A DNA stretch of 5,628 nt from an uncultured Clostridia bacterium (GCA_934631055.1 CAKTXP010000161.1:1-5628), one strand, 5' to 3'; positions 1 through 5,608 are shown, counted from the first letter of the stretch. Notes: generated by a model from the letters alone, not told the origin. Numbers and translations: made by a program.

Positions 1-75
1 CTTGCGCCGCCGCTCATCATCGAGCCATCCGAGCTTGACGCCTTTATCGCCGCGCTCAAAGAAGTTCTGGCGTAA
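1..75 (+). CDS. C-terminal end of a class III PLP-dependent aminotransferase (partial)
   Basis: Frame 1 from the first base reads LAPPLIIEPSELDAFIAALKEVLA and then stops at TAA (73-75). The pattern of an aromatic or leucine residue followed by 'APPLII', a short acidic linker and a final amphipathic helix ending in 'ALKEVLA' is the usual C-terminus of class III aminotransferases such as acetylornithine aminotransferase (ArgD) and its relatives, which use pyridoxal phosphate to transfer amino groups in the cytoplasm. Only 24 residues are visible, so the substrate cannot be assigned; ArgD-like is the best guess. The gene begins outside the window. Its stop codon is followed within about 10 bases by a hairpin-rich repeat, and the first good intrinsic terminator is not reached until base 301. 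Confidence 0.6.
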   Translation, partial: LAPPLIIEPSELDAFIAALKEVLA

Positions 76-85
76 GGACGGAGGT

Positions 86-287
86 ACGTTGAGGGCTCTG
101 CCCTCAAACTCCCGGCAGGGAACTGAGTTCCCTGCACCTTCCGGTTCGCTTCGCGGCAGTTTTAAGAATCTTTAATCGAACGATGCGCATGCGTATCGTA
201 TGTTTAATTTATTGATACCGCTGCGAAGCATAGAAGGGAGTCTGAGGGATGAAATCCCTCAGGCAGGTTTGGGCGGCAGCCCAACGT
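86..287. repeat. Palindromic composite repeat element, complete copy (two hairpin-pair arms around a central palindrome)
   Basis: The stretch begins with ACGTTG (86-91) and ends with its complement CAACGT (282-287). The left arm holds two perfect hairpins, 89-107 (8-bp stem, TCT loop) and 115-135 (9-bp stem, TGA loop). The right arm, read from the other side, holds their counterparts at 242-262 (9-bp stem, GAA loop) and 269-284 (6-bp stem, GGCA loop). Each pair can be closed by a further stem: GGAGGT (80-85) with ACCTTCC (136-142), and AGAAGGGA (232-239) with TCCC-TC-TTCT (287-296). Between the arms lies a 20-bp near-perfect palindrome (180-199). Three half-units related to this one occur in the window: its two arms and the copy at the right edge. 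This fits a small non-autonomous repeat of the MITE or REP/BIME kind, or a structured RNA. No transposase is visible and no target-site duplication is obvious. Confidence 0.7.
180..199. repeat. Central 20-bp palindrome of the left repeat element
   Basis: The sequence ACGATGCGCATGCGTATCGT is self-complementary at 9 of 10 positions; the remaining pair (G185 with T194) would be a G·U wobble in RNA. Its centre (189/190) lies close to the midpoint of the whole element at 86-287. The matching site at the right edge of the window (5609-5628) is a perfect palindrome with the same core GCGCATGCGC, so symmetry is conserved although the bases differ. It could be a tip-forming cruciform or a site for a dimeric protein. 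Confidence 0.75.
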
Positions 288-300
288 CCCTCTTCTGTTC

Positions 301-336
301 TCCCAAGTCGAAAGACTTGGGATTTTTTTGTTTTTT
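301..336 (+). terminator. Intrinsic terminator upstream of the gntR promoter
   Basis: CCCAAGTC (302-309), a GAAA tetraloop (310-313) and GACTTGGG (314-321) make a perfect 8-bp stem, extended to 9 bp by T301-A322. It is followed by seven T (323-329), one G and six more T. This is a textbook Rho-independent terminator on the + strand. It ends transcription arriving from the aminotransferase gene through the repeat element, and so insulates the following promoter. It could alternatively end a short RNA made from the repeat. Confidence 0.9.
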
Positions 337-339
337 CTC

Positions 340-368
340 TTGACAATTGGATTGTACTGTTGTATTAT
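340..368 (+). promoter_or_regulatory. Housekeeping-sigma promoter of the gntR–ABC operon
   Basis: The -35 box TTGACA (340-345) is a perfect consensus. A 17-base spacer separates it from the -10 box TATTAT (363-368), which matches TATAAT at five of six positions. Transcription should start near 375, leaving a leader of about 37 bases before the ATG at 412. The -10 box and start point lie inside the palindromic operator described separately, so repression by steric block is expected. Confidence 0.9.
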
Positions 369-397
369 TGTGTCAAGTGCTTAATACATCAATACAA
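352..397. promoter_or_regulatory. Large palindromic operator, probably bound by the GntR/YtrA repressor
   Basis: The left arm TTGTACTGTTGTATTA (352-367) and the right arm TAATACATCAATACAA (382-397) are reverse complements at 14 of 16 positions, with a 14-base spacer. Each arm is itself two tandem 8-base repeats of the form WTGTAYTR, so four half-sites are present, enough for two dimers. The left arm covers the -10 box, the spacer covers the start point, and the right arm ends at the ribosome binding site. The position strongly suggests autoregulation by the gene immediately downstream. That the GntR protein is the ligand is an inference from position and family habit. A further inverted pair, CTTGACA (339-345) and TGTCAAG (371-377), overlaps the -35 box. 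Confidence 0.75.
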
Positions 398-411
398 GAA
401 AGGAGCTTCCT

Positions 412-768
412 ATGGAATGGCACATTGCCGCCGGTCGCCCTGTCTATATTCAGCTTATCGAGCAACTTGAATTGGCTATCGTCACCGGCGAATACCCCAC
501 AGGGGAAAAGTTTCCCGCTGTCCGCGACCTTGCCGCTCAGGCGCAGGTCAATCCCAATACCATGCAGCGCGCGCTCGCCGAGCTGGAATCGCGCGGTCTG
601 CTTGAGACCCAGCGCACAGCCGGACGAACCGTCACCTCGGATACCGACCTGATTGCCAAAACGCGTCAGGCGCTCGCCGTTTCGCTTGCCCGTGATTTTC
701 TCGCGCAGGCAAAAGCGCTCGGGCTTACCCGCGAGGAAATCCTCGCATTGCTTCAACAGGAGGAATAA
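412..768 (+). CDS. GntR-family transcriptional regulator, YtrA subfamily
   Basis: A 118-residue DNA-binding repressor. Residues about 8-77 form the GntR winged helix-turn-helix: 'RPVYIQLIEQLELAIVTGEY' (helix 1), 'GEKFPAVRDLAAQAQVNPNTMQRALAELESRGL' (the recognition unit) and a wing ending near 'GRTVTSD'. The remaining 40 residues make two short helices, 'LIAKTRQALAVSLARDFLAQAKALG' and 'TREEILALLQQ'. That short all-helical tail is the hallmark of the YtrA subfamily, whose members are about 120 residues long and repress adjacent ABC transporter genes. The start is fixed by AAAGGAG (399-405) six bases upstream. The gene is first in a three-gene operon; its last codons contain the ribosome binding site of the ATPase gene. 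Autorepression through the operator at 352-397 is likely. The inducing signal is unknown; in known YtrA systems it is often cell-envelope antibiotic stress. Confidence 0.93.
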   Translation: MEWHIAAGRPVYIQLIEQLELAIVTGEYPTGEKFPAVRDLAAQAQVNPNTMQRALAELESRGLLETQRTAGRTVTSDTDLIAKTRQALAVSLARDFLAQAKALGLTREEILALLQQEE

Positions 769-771
769 AAC

Positions 772-1470
772 ATGACAGCAATCTATACCGCTCAACATCT
801 GACCAAGAAATACGGCGGGCATATGGCTCTGCGCGATGTCAGCTTTTCGATCGAGCCGGGACGTCTGGTCGGTCTGCTCGGCCCGAACGGCGCAGGCAAA
901 TCGACGCTCATCAAATGCTCGATGGGGCTTCTGACGCCGACGTCAGGCGATATCGTCATCGGCGGCGTCAAGCCCGGTCCGACAGCCAAAGCCATGACCG
1001 CTTATCTTCCCGACCGCATGGCGCTCTCCGAAAGCCTGCGCGTGCGCGATGCCGTGGCGATGTTCGCGGATTTCTTCACCGATTTCGACCGGACGAAAGC
1101 GCGCGACATGCTGCTCGACCTGCATCTGGATGACAGCCAGCGCATCGGCGCAATGAGCAAGGGCATGCAGGAGAAGATGCAGCTCTGTCTGGTCATGTCC
1201 CGTGCCGCAAGGCTCTATCTGCTCGACGAACCGCTCGGCGGGGTCGATCCCGCGGCGCGTGATTATATTTTGAACACCATCCTGCGCAACTACAACGAAA
1301 ACGCCGCCGTCGTGCTCTCGACGCATCTCATCGGCGATATCGAAAAGGCGCTGGACGAGGTGCTGATTCTCAAGGACAACACCGTGATGCTGCATCAGAG
1401 CGTGGATGAACTGCGCGAGGAAAAAGGATGCAGCGTGGATGAGTATTTCAGGGAGGTTTTCAAATGCTGA
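772..1470 (+). CDS. ABC transporter ATP-binding protein (YtrB/BcrA-like)
   Basis: A 232-residue cytoplasmic ATPase subunit that powers the permease encoded next. Visible motifs are Walker A GPNGAGKST (37-45), the signature MSKGMQEK (128-135, in place of LSGGQ), Walker B LYLLDEP (148-154, with catalytic Glu153), the D-loop GGVDP (156-160) and the switch histidine in STHL (His185). The Q-loop position carries Asp ('YLPD', 78-81) instead of the usual Gln or Glu. Length and order fit a complete single-domain exporter ATPase of the CcmA/BcrA type. The ribosome binding site AGGAGG (758-763) lies eight bases before the ATG and inside the end of the regulator gene; only three bases separate the two genes, so expression is coupled. 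The substrate cannot be told; peptide or antibiotic export or sensing is the common role of this gene arrangement. Confidence 0.95.
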   Translation: MTAIYTAQHLTKKYGGHMALRDVSFSIEPGRLVGLLGPNGAGKSTLIKCSMGLLTPTSGDIVIGGVKPGPTAKAMTAYLPDRMALSESLRVRDAVAMFADFFTDFDRTKARDMLLDLHLDDSQRIGAMSKGMQEKMQLCLVMSRAARLYLLDEPLGGVDPAARDYILNTILRNYNENAAVVLSTHLIGDIEKALDEVLILKDNTVMLHQSVDELREEKGCSVDEYFREVFKC

Positions 1471-2294
1471 GCAAATTGATTAAATATGAGCTGAAAGATG
1501 CTTCTCATTCCCTCTTTCCCATCGGTCTGGGCATGGCGATTCTGAGCGTGATTTCCGCGCTGATGGTCGGCTCCGCCACGAAGGGATTTGACCTTTCGCG
1601 CCTTCCGTTCTATCCGCTGCTGAGCGGCTTGGTCGGGCTGCTGACGTTCATCTGCTTCATCGCGGTGGTGGTCATCTGCCTGATGTCCAACGTCGGCAGC
1701 TTCTACCGCATGCTCGGTCATCGGGGCTATCTGGAAATGTCCCTGCCCGTGACCATCCATCAGCACATCGCGGCGAAGCTGATTTCCGCCGTGCTGACCA
1801 CCCTGCTGACCCTCGTTTTCCTCAACCTGTGCGGCTTTGTCATCGTGCTGCCAAATCAGCCCGCCAACTGGTTCAGCACCATGCTCGGAGAAGGGCTGAA
1901 CGTGCTGCAAAACACCCCGATCAGCTTCGTGCTTCTGCTCGTCCTCTTCCTGCTGGCAGGCGTGGCGATGTTCTATCTGTACACCTATCTCTGCTGCGCT
2001 ATCGGCGGCTTCTTCCCGCAGCAGCGCAAGCTGGCGAGCATCATCACGTTCTTCGTTCTGCAATTCATCGCGCAGGTGCTTTTCCTTCTGATTGTCTCCT
2101 TCGCTTTTACGCATATGGAATCGCTGGTTGACGCTCTGGGGCGTTTTGCCTTCGACATTCTGAACAGCACGGACGGCGAATGGAAGATTTTCTATGGTTC
2201 ACTGACCGGCGCTGTGGTCATCGAAGTCCTGATTGACGCGGTGCTGTGGTTCATCACGCGGACGATTCTGGTCAAGAGTCTGAATCTGCCGTAA
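1464..2294 (+). CDS. ABC transporter membrane (permease) subunit
   Basis: A 276-residue integral membrane protein with about six hydrophobic segments (roughly residues 18-37, 50-75, 104-129, 153-182, 190-215 and 243-265), joined by short polar loops. This is the layout of ABC-2-like export permeases that pair with YtrB/BcrA-type ATPases. The N-terminus 'MLSKLIKYELKD' and the interhelical segment 'SFYRMLGHRGYLEMSLPVT' resemble the cytoplasmic coupling regions of such permeases. Its start codon overlaps the end of the ATPase gene by 7 bases, and the ribosome binding site GGGAGG (1451-1456) lies inside that gene, indicating translational coupling and a stoichiometric complex. No specific substrate can be inferred, and I do not recognise a named family beyond this class. 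The operon ends here, followed by a terminator hairpin at 2409. Confidence 0.88.
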   Translation: MLSKLIKYELKDASHSLFPIGLGMAILSVISALMVGSATKGFDLSRLPFYPLLSGLVGLLTFICFIAVVVICLMSNVGSFYRMLGHRGYLEMSLPVTIHQHIAAKLISAVLTTLLTLVFLNLCGFVIVLPNQPANWFSTMLGEGLNVLQNTPISFVLLLVLFLLAGVAMFYLYTYLCCAIGGFFPQQRKLASIITFFVLQFIAQVLFLLIVSFAFTHMESLVDALGRFAFDILNSTDGEWKIFYGSLTGAVVIEVLIDAVLWFITRTILVKSLNLP

Positions 2295-2408
2295 GTCTGT
2301 TCCGCGGCTGAAACGGCTTTCCCCGGTGAAGGCGTATGGGTTCACATTCTGAATCCGCCCGCTCTTTTCTCCAATCCGCAGTTGGCTGGGTACAGTTTCC
2401 CATACATA

Positions 2409-2455
2409 AAAGACACATCCTTCGGCTGTAAAGCCCAAAGGATGTGTCTTTGTTT
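2409..2455. terminator. Bidirectional intrinsic terminator between convergent operons
   Basis: A perfect 14-bp stem pairs 2409-2422 (AAAGACACATCCTT) with 2438-2451. Inside its loop GGC (2424-2426) can pair with GCC (2433-2435). The right side continues as TTTGTTTA and the left side is preceded by ATAAAA, so each strand has a short U-run. The + strand operon ends at 2294 and the minus-strand peptidase gene ends at 2454, so one hairpin serves both; its right foot overlaps the peptidase stop codon. The 114 bases before it (2295-2408) hold nothing else that I can recognise. Confidence 0.88.
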
Positions 2456-3638
2456 ATTCGAGTTCCAGCACAGCCTGCACCGCTGTGTCCACGCCTTTTT
2501 CGAAATCGGAAAGCGTCTGCGGAATCAGGATATCCGGCTCAACAGGCTTGTGCGGCGCACCGTTCGCAAAATCCTTCGTTGAATACATCAGATAGAGCTT
2601 ATCCTTCAAATTCACCGCATTCAATTCGCCAAAGCCAATCGTCCCGCCGGTCGTTTCCCCGACGAGCGTTGCGCCGATTTCCCGCAAATCCTCCGCATTC
2701 ATCACCGCGGAAGAGAACGTTCCCGCGCCAATCAGCGCGAAAAGCCGGCTTCCCTGCTCCTCATATTCTTGAAGGAGCTGAATCAGGGGCTGAATGACGC
2801 TGCTGTCCCCGCCGCCGTTATGGCGCAAATCGACGATGATCTTTTCCGGCGCAGACGTCAGCTGGGCGTCAAGTGCCGCGGCAAAATCCTTCATCGGCAT
2901 GTTCTCGTCGTTCGTACATTCGTTGTACTGGATGAACAGCGTTCCTTCCTCCGCCAGCGTTGCGCGGTATGTGCCGCGCTGCAAGAGCGTATCCGCCAAC
3001 GGAAGGATGGTCGATGTGTCGTAAGCGTATTCGGTCAGGCTTTCAAAGGCGACCGTCTGTTTCTCCCCGTCCAGCGGGTTTTCAAGCGTAACCTCGACGG
3101 CGTCCATCGAATCCGTCGCTCCGATTTCCCTGAGCAGAGCGAGCATGCACAAATTCCGCGCAGTCTGCGTCCTGCGGCATCCTTCCGTTTCGAAGCTGAT
3201 GTAGGCGGAAAGTGCCGTTTCGACTTCTTCAATCGGCATACCGCCGACAGCGGCAATCGTCCATCCCAGATAGGGCTTCGCGCATTCCTGCCCCTGAACG
3301 ATCACATATTTCCCCTCGACCGCCATCACGACATACGGCGTGCGAACATTGTACCATGCCCCGTCGAACAGCTGCGTATGCTCATCCTTCAAAGACGCAA
3401 CCCATCGGCACAGCGCAAAACCCGCTTCTCCCTGTTCCTCCAGCTCGTCCCAGTTCTGCGCCAGTGCTTCCGCCTGCGCGTCAAACGCTTCTTTCGTGAT
3501 ATTCGTGTAAGGCGCGGGATGATTGGCTCGAAGCGTATCCGCCACAATCTGCGGTATGCTCGCCTGCGCCCGTGCGCCGCCTGACAGCAAAAGCATCGCC
3601 GCCAGCAGCAGTCCTGCAAACCCATTCGTCTTTTTCAT
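2454..3638 (-). CDS. Exported S41-family (tricorn/IRBP-like) serine peptidase
   Basis: A 394-residue protein with an N-terminal signal sequence ('MKKTNGFAGLLLAAMLLLSGGARAQA', cleavage likely after about residue 26), so it acts outside the membrane. 'LKDEHTQL' (83-90) matches the D-x-HT motif of this family. Residues about 125-150 ('WTIAAVGGMPIEEV') look like a reduced PDZ-type segment. 'IIVDLRHNGGG' (267-277) is the conserved strand and oxyanion-loop region of the S41 fold. 'GAGTFSSAVMNA' (304-315) holds the expected nucleophile, Ser309, and 'GATLVGETTGG' (322-332) follows. The lysine that acts as general base in C-terminal processing peptidases is absent (VGETT where CtpA-type enzymes have VGEKT), so a Ser-His type mechanism with His87 is more likely. 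The start is supported by AGGAAGGAG ending four bases before the ATG. It is the last gene of the minus-strand cluster, 37 bases after the lipoprotein gene. Its target is unknown. Confidence 0.88.
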   Translation of the reverse strand: MKKTNGFAGLLLAAMLLLSGGARAQASIPQIVADTLRANHPAPYTNITKEAFDAQAEALAQNWDELEEQGEAGFALCRWVASLKDEHTQLFDGAWYNVRTPYVVMAVEGKYVIVQGQECAKPYLGWTIAAVGGMPIEEVETALSAYISFETEGCRRTQTARNLCMLALLREIGATDSMDAVEVTLENPLDGEKQTVAFESLTEYAYDTSTILPLADTLLQRGTYRATLAEEGTLFIQYNECTNDENMPMKDFAAALDAQLTSAPEKIIVDLRHNGGGDSSVIQPLIQLLQEYEEQGSRLFALIGAGTFSSAVMNAEDLREIGATLVGETTGGTIGFGELNAVNLKDKLYLMYSTKDFANGAPHKPVEPDILIPQTLSDFEKGVDTAVQAVLELE

Positions 3639-3675
3639 GTTGCTCCTTCCTGACGGCTTGCGAATCCAGCCGCGC

Positions 3676-4068
3676 TTATAAATCGTCGCTGCTCACACCG
3701 CCGCCATAGCGTTTGAGGATGTATTCGCCCTGTTCGTTCTTCTCATAGTCAAAGCCGTAGCTGCCCGTTTTTCCATTCAGCTGATAGGTCAGCGTCACGA
3801 TCACGCGGTCCGCGCCCGTCGTTTTGCATGCGACGCCCGTCTCCGTCACGGTTGCATCCGGAAACGCATCGGTGAATGTCTTGACCGCCATCTCCCGCAC
3901 GACCGGAACAAAGCTCCAATCGCCGCTTGCGCTTCCGCTCTGCGGCGTATCCAGTTGTTCGCTCTTGAATTTTTCGCCAACCTCGTGCAGCGTGCCTTCG
4001 ATTTTTGTACAGCCCGAAAGCGTGATGACCAATGCCATCAGAAGCATTGTGCAAATGATTTTTTTCAT
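3676..4068 (-). CDS. Small putative lipoprotein of unknown function
   Basis: About 130 residues starting MKKIICTMLLMALVITLSGC. The positive N-terminus, hydrophobic core and lipobox LSGC predict lipid attachment at Cys20 (of this start) and anchoring to the outer face of the membrane. The mature part is polar: a linker with Ser, Gly and Asp ('SGSASGD') and then a compact alpha/beta domain containing 'VKTFTDAFPDATVTETGVACKTTGADRVIVTLTYQLNGKTGSYGFDYEKN' . I do not recognise the domain. An ATG two codons upstream (4072-4074) is in frame, but the AAAGGAG site (4076-4080 plus flanking bases) is only one base from it and seven from the ATG chosen here. That ribosome binding site overlaps the TAA of the upstream regulator gene, so translation is probably coupled. 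Co-transcription with the exported peptidase suggests a shared extracytoplasmic task, which is inference. Confidence 0.82.
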   Translation of the reverse strand: MKKIICTMLLMALVITLSGCTKIEGTLHEVGEKFKSEQLDTPQSGSASGDWSFVPVVREMAVKTFTDAFPDATVTETGVACKTTGADRVIVTLTYQLNGKTGSYGFDYEKNEQGEYILKRYGGGVSSDDL

Positions 4069-4080
4069 ATCCATTCTCCT

Positions 4081-5436
4081 TTATCGCCACGCCTTTTTCA
4101 GCGCTTCCAGCCCCTGGCGTATGGCTTCCTCGTCCATGCCGGAAAAGCCCAGCAGGACGACGCGGTTCGTCTCGCCCGTTCCCTGCATCACGGCATAGTC
4201 GCACAGCCGCGTCAAATGGACGCCTGCCCGCTCTGCCAGCGGAATCAACTCGCCTGCCGCCGCCCGTCCGCCTGCCTTGAGCAGCACATGAAGCCCCGCG
4301 CCGCAGGGCGCGACCTCGCCCAGCTCCAGCTTTTTTGCCGTGTCGGTCAGCGTTTGCAGCCGCGCCCGATAGACGACGCGCATTCGTGCGATATGCCGCT
4401 CCAGATAGCCGCCCGCGATAAACTTGCGCAGGGTTTCCTGCTCAAATCCCGGCACAGTGCATGCCGCGTGCATCGCGCGGTAACGCGGCACAAGCTCGTC
4501 GGGCAGCACCATAAAACTCAGGCGCAGACCAGGCGCAAGCGTCCGCGAAAACGTGTTCATATAGACGACCTGACTGCCGCCGTTCATCGCGCGCAGGGCG
4601 GGCGCGTTAGCGCCGCTGAAGCGGAACTCACTGTCGTAATCATCCTCAAGGATATAGCCGCCGGTCTCTCTCGCCCAGCGCAGAAGCGCCTCGCGCTGAC
4701 CGGTCTGCATCTCCTCGCCGGTCGGAAACTGATGGGTCGGGGTGACATACGCCGCGCCCGCGCCGCCCGCATACAGCGCGCGAATGTCGATTGCTCCATC
4801 GCAGAGCGGCGTCGGCACAATCCGCGCACCGCTGGCGACCAATATGCGCCGCACGCGGGAATAGCCGGGATCCTCCACCGCGAAAAGGCGTTCGCGCCCG
4901 ATGAGCGAAACAAGCGCGGAGACCAGCACCTCTGTTCCCGAGCCCAGCACGATGGCGTCCGGAGAGACATCCACGCCGCGCATCCTGTGCAGATAACCGG
5001 CAATCTCCCGGCGAAGCGCCGCGTCGCCCTGCGGGTCGCCGGAAAGAAGCAGCGTCGTGCTTTGCTCGCTGAGCACCTCGCGCATCAGCCGCGCCCACGT
5101 CGCGTAGGGAAAGTGTTCGGCGTCCGCCGCGCCCGTGCCGAAATCCCAGCGGACAGGCGGTTTCTTATTCTGCGCCGCATCCGTCGTCACGGCAGGCTGT
5201 CCGAGGGCGTAGATGCCGCTTCTGGGATGGCTTTCGCAGCGTCCTTCGCTGATGAGCCGCGCGTAAGCTGCTTCGACGGTTGCCGTGCTGATATTCAGAT
5301 GCGCCGCCAGTTCACGCTTGGAGGGCATGCGTTCGCCGGGGCGGATGCCGCCGCGCTCCATCTCTTCGCGCAGAGCGGTATACAGTTGTTCGGTCAGCGT
5401 TATACGGCTGCCGGTATCAAGGGTACAGGTAAACAT
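4081..5436 (-). CDS. MocR/GabR-family regulator (GntR winged helix fused to aminotransferase-like domain) lacking the PLP lysine
   Basis: A 451-residue transcription factor. Residues about 10-78 are a GntR winged helix-turn-helix ('LTEQLYTALREEMERGG', 'GERMPSKRELAAHLNISTATVEAAYARL', wing 'SHPRSGIYAL'). After a linker, residues about 100-451 form a fold-type I aminotransferase domain: 'GSGTEVL' (165-171), 'EDPGYSRVR' (188-196), 'PTHQFPTG' (233-240), 'EDDYDSEFR' (264-272) and the C-terminal carboxylate-binding Arg425. Relatives sense PLP or PLP adducts. Here the cofactor lysine in the usual 'TFSKTLAP' motif is Arg298 (codon CGG at 4543-4545). The start at 5436 is chosen because GGAGG sits four bases upstream (5441-5445) and gives the usual family length. 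The frame is open back to an ATG at 5556, but those 40 residues would come from the repeat element. Promoter not identified. MocR genes usually control a divergent neighbour, which would lie beyond the right edge; co-transcribed targets are the lipoprotein and peptidase. Confidence 0.93.
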   Translation of the reverse strand: MFTCTLDTGSRITLTEQLYTALREEMERGGIRPGERMPSKRELAAHLNISTATVEAAYARLISEGRCESHPRSGIYALGQPAVTTDAAQNKKPPVRWDFGTGAADAEHFPYATWARLMREVLSEQSTTLLLSGDPQGDAALRREIAGYLHRMRGVDVSPDAIVLGSGTEVLVSALVSLIGRERLFAVEDPGYSRVRRILVASGARIVPTPLCDGAIDIRALYAGGAGAAYVTPTHQFPTGEEMQTGQREALLRWARETGGYILEDDYDSEFRFSGANAPALRAMNGGSQVVYMNTFSRTLAPGLRLSFMVLPDELVPRYRAMHAACTVPGFEQETLRKFIAGGYLERHIARMRVVYRARLQTLTDTAKKLELGEVAPCGAGLHVLLKAGGRAAAGELIPLAERAGVHLTRLCDYAVMQGTGETNRVVLLGFSGMDEEAIRQGLEALKKAWR

Positions 5437-5478
5437 ATTTCCTCCATGGGGGACGTTGGGCTGCCGACCCGGGAAACT

Positions 5479-5505
5479 CGCATAGAAACGCAAGCGTTTC
5501 TTGCG
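5479..5505. other. Hairpin or operator-like inverted repeat upstream of the MocR-type gene
   Basis: GAAACGC (5485-5491) and GCGTTTC (5494-5500) are perfect complements, and the arms extend with CGCA (5479-5482) against TGCG (5502-5505) across a one-base bulge. Immediately next to it, CGATTTC occurs twice in tandem (5504-5517). MocR proteins often bind direct repeats, so this is the best visible candidate for an autoregulatory site. It could instead simply be part of the repeat element's RNA fold. Confidence 0.5.
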
Positions 5506-5519
5506 ATTTCCGATTTCCG

Positions 5520-5550
5520 TCACGCTGAATCCCGCACAGCGGGCGCGTGA
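5520..5550. other. Nested hairpin in the leader of the MocR-type gene
   Basis: The outer stem pairs TCACGC (5520-5525) with GCGTGA (5545-5550). The inner stem pairs CCCGC (5531-5535) with GCGGG (5539-5543) around an ACA loop. The internal loop is asymmetric. No U-run follows on either strand, so it is not a terminator. It occupies the place where the left repeat copy has a single 9-bp hairpin. Confidence 0.55.
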
Positions 5551-5608
5551 TTCCAATCCCCTCAGACTCCCTTCTTCGCTTCGCGCCAGTTTTAATCATG
5601 TTCAACAT

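Noticed and set aside
232..336. Possibility that the right arm plus terminator is a known riboswitch
   Set aside because: I compared it from memory with the conserved cores of TPP, FMN, SAM, cobalamin, c-di-GMP, guanidine and THF riboswitches and found none; an Rfam search would be needed to be certain.
249..470. Short open frames across the repeat, terminator and promoter region
   Set aside because: They run through hairpins, a terminator and the promoter, and end out of frame inside the gntR gene, with no protein-like composition.
731..746. Hairpin GCGAGGA/TCCTCGC near the end of the gntR gene
   Set aside because: Short stem inside a coding region that encodes an ordinary helix (REEILA) with no U-run; probably chance.
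2334..2405. Inverted pair GTATGGG and CCCATAC in the convergent intergenic region
   Set aside because: Seven bases separated by 58 bases is within chance expectation and has no structural context.
3654..3672. Five-base inverted repeat CGGCT/AGCCG between the lipoprotein and peptidase genes
   Set aside because: Too short a stem and no U-run to be a terminator; the two genes most likely remain on one transcript.
3955..5550. A 531-codon open frame on the + strand opposite the MocR-type gene
   Set aside because: It is the antisense shadow of a GC-rich coding region; its product is rich in Arg, His and Ala with no recognisable domain, and the minus-strand frame has clear motifs.
5437..5556. A 40-residue N-terminal extension of the MocR-type protein from an ATG at 5556
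   Set aside because: No ribosome binding site was seen there, the residues would come from the repeat element, and the ATG at 5434-5436 has a well-spaced GGAGG and gives the normal family length.
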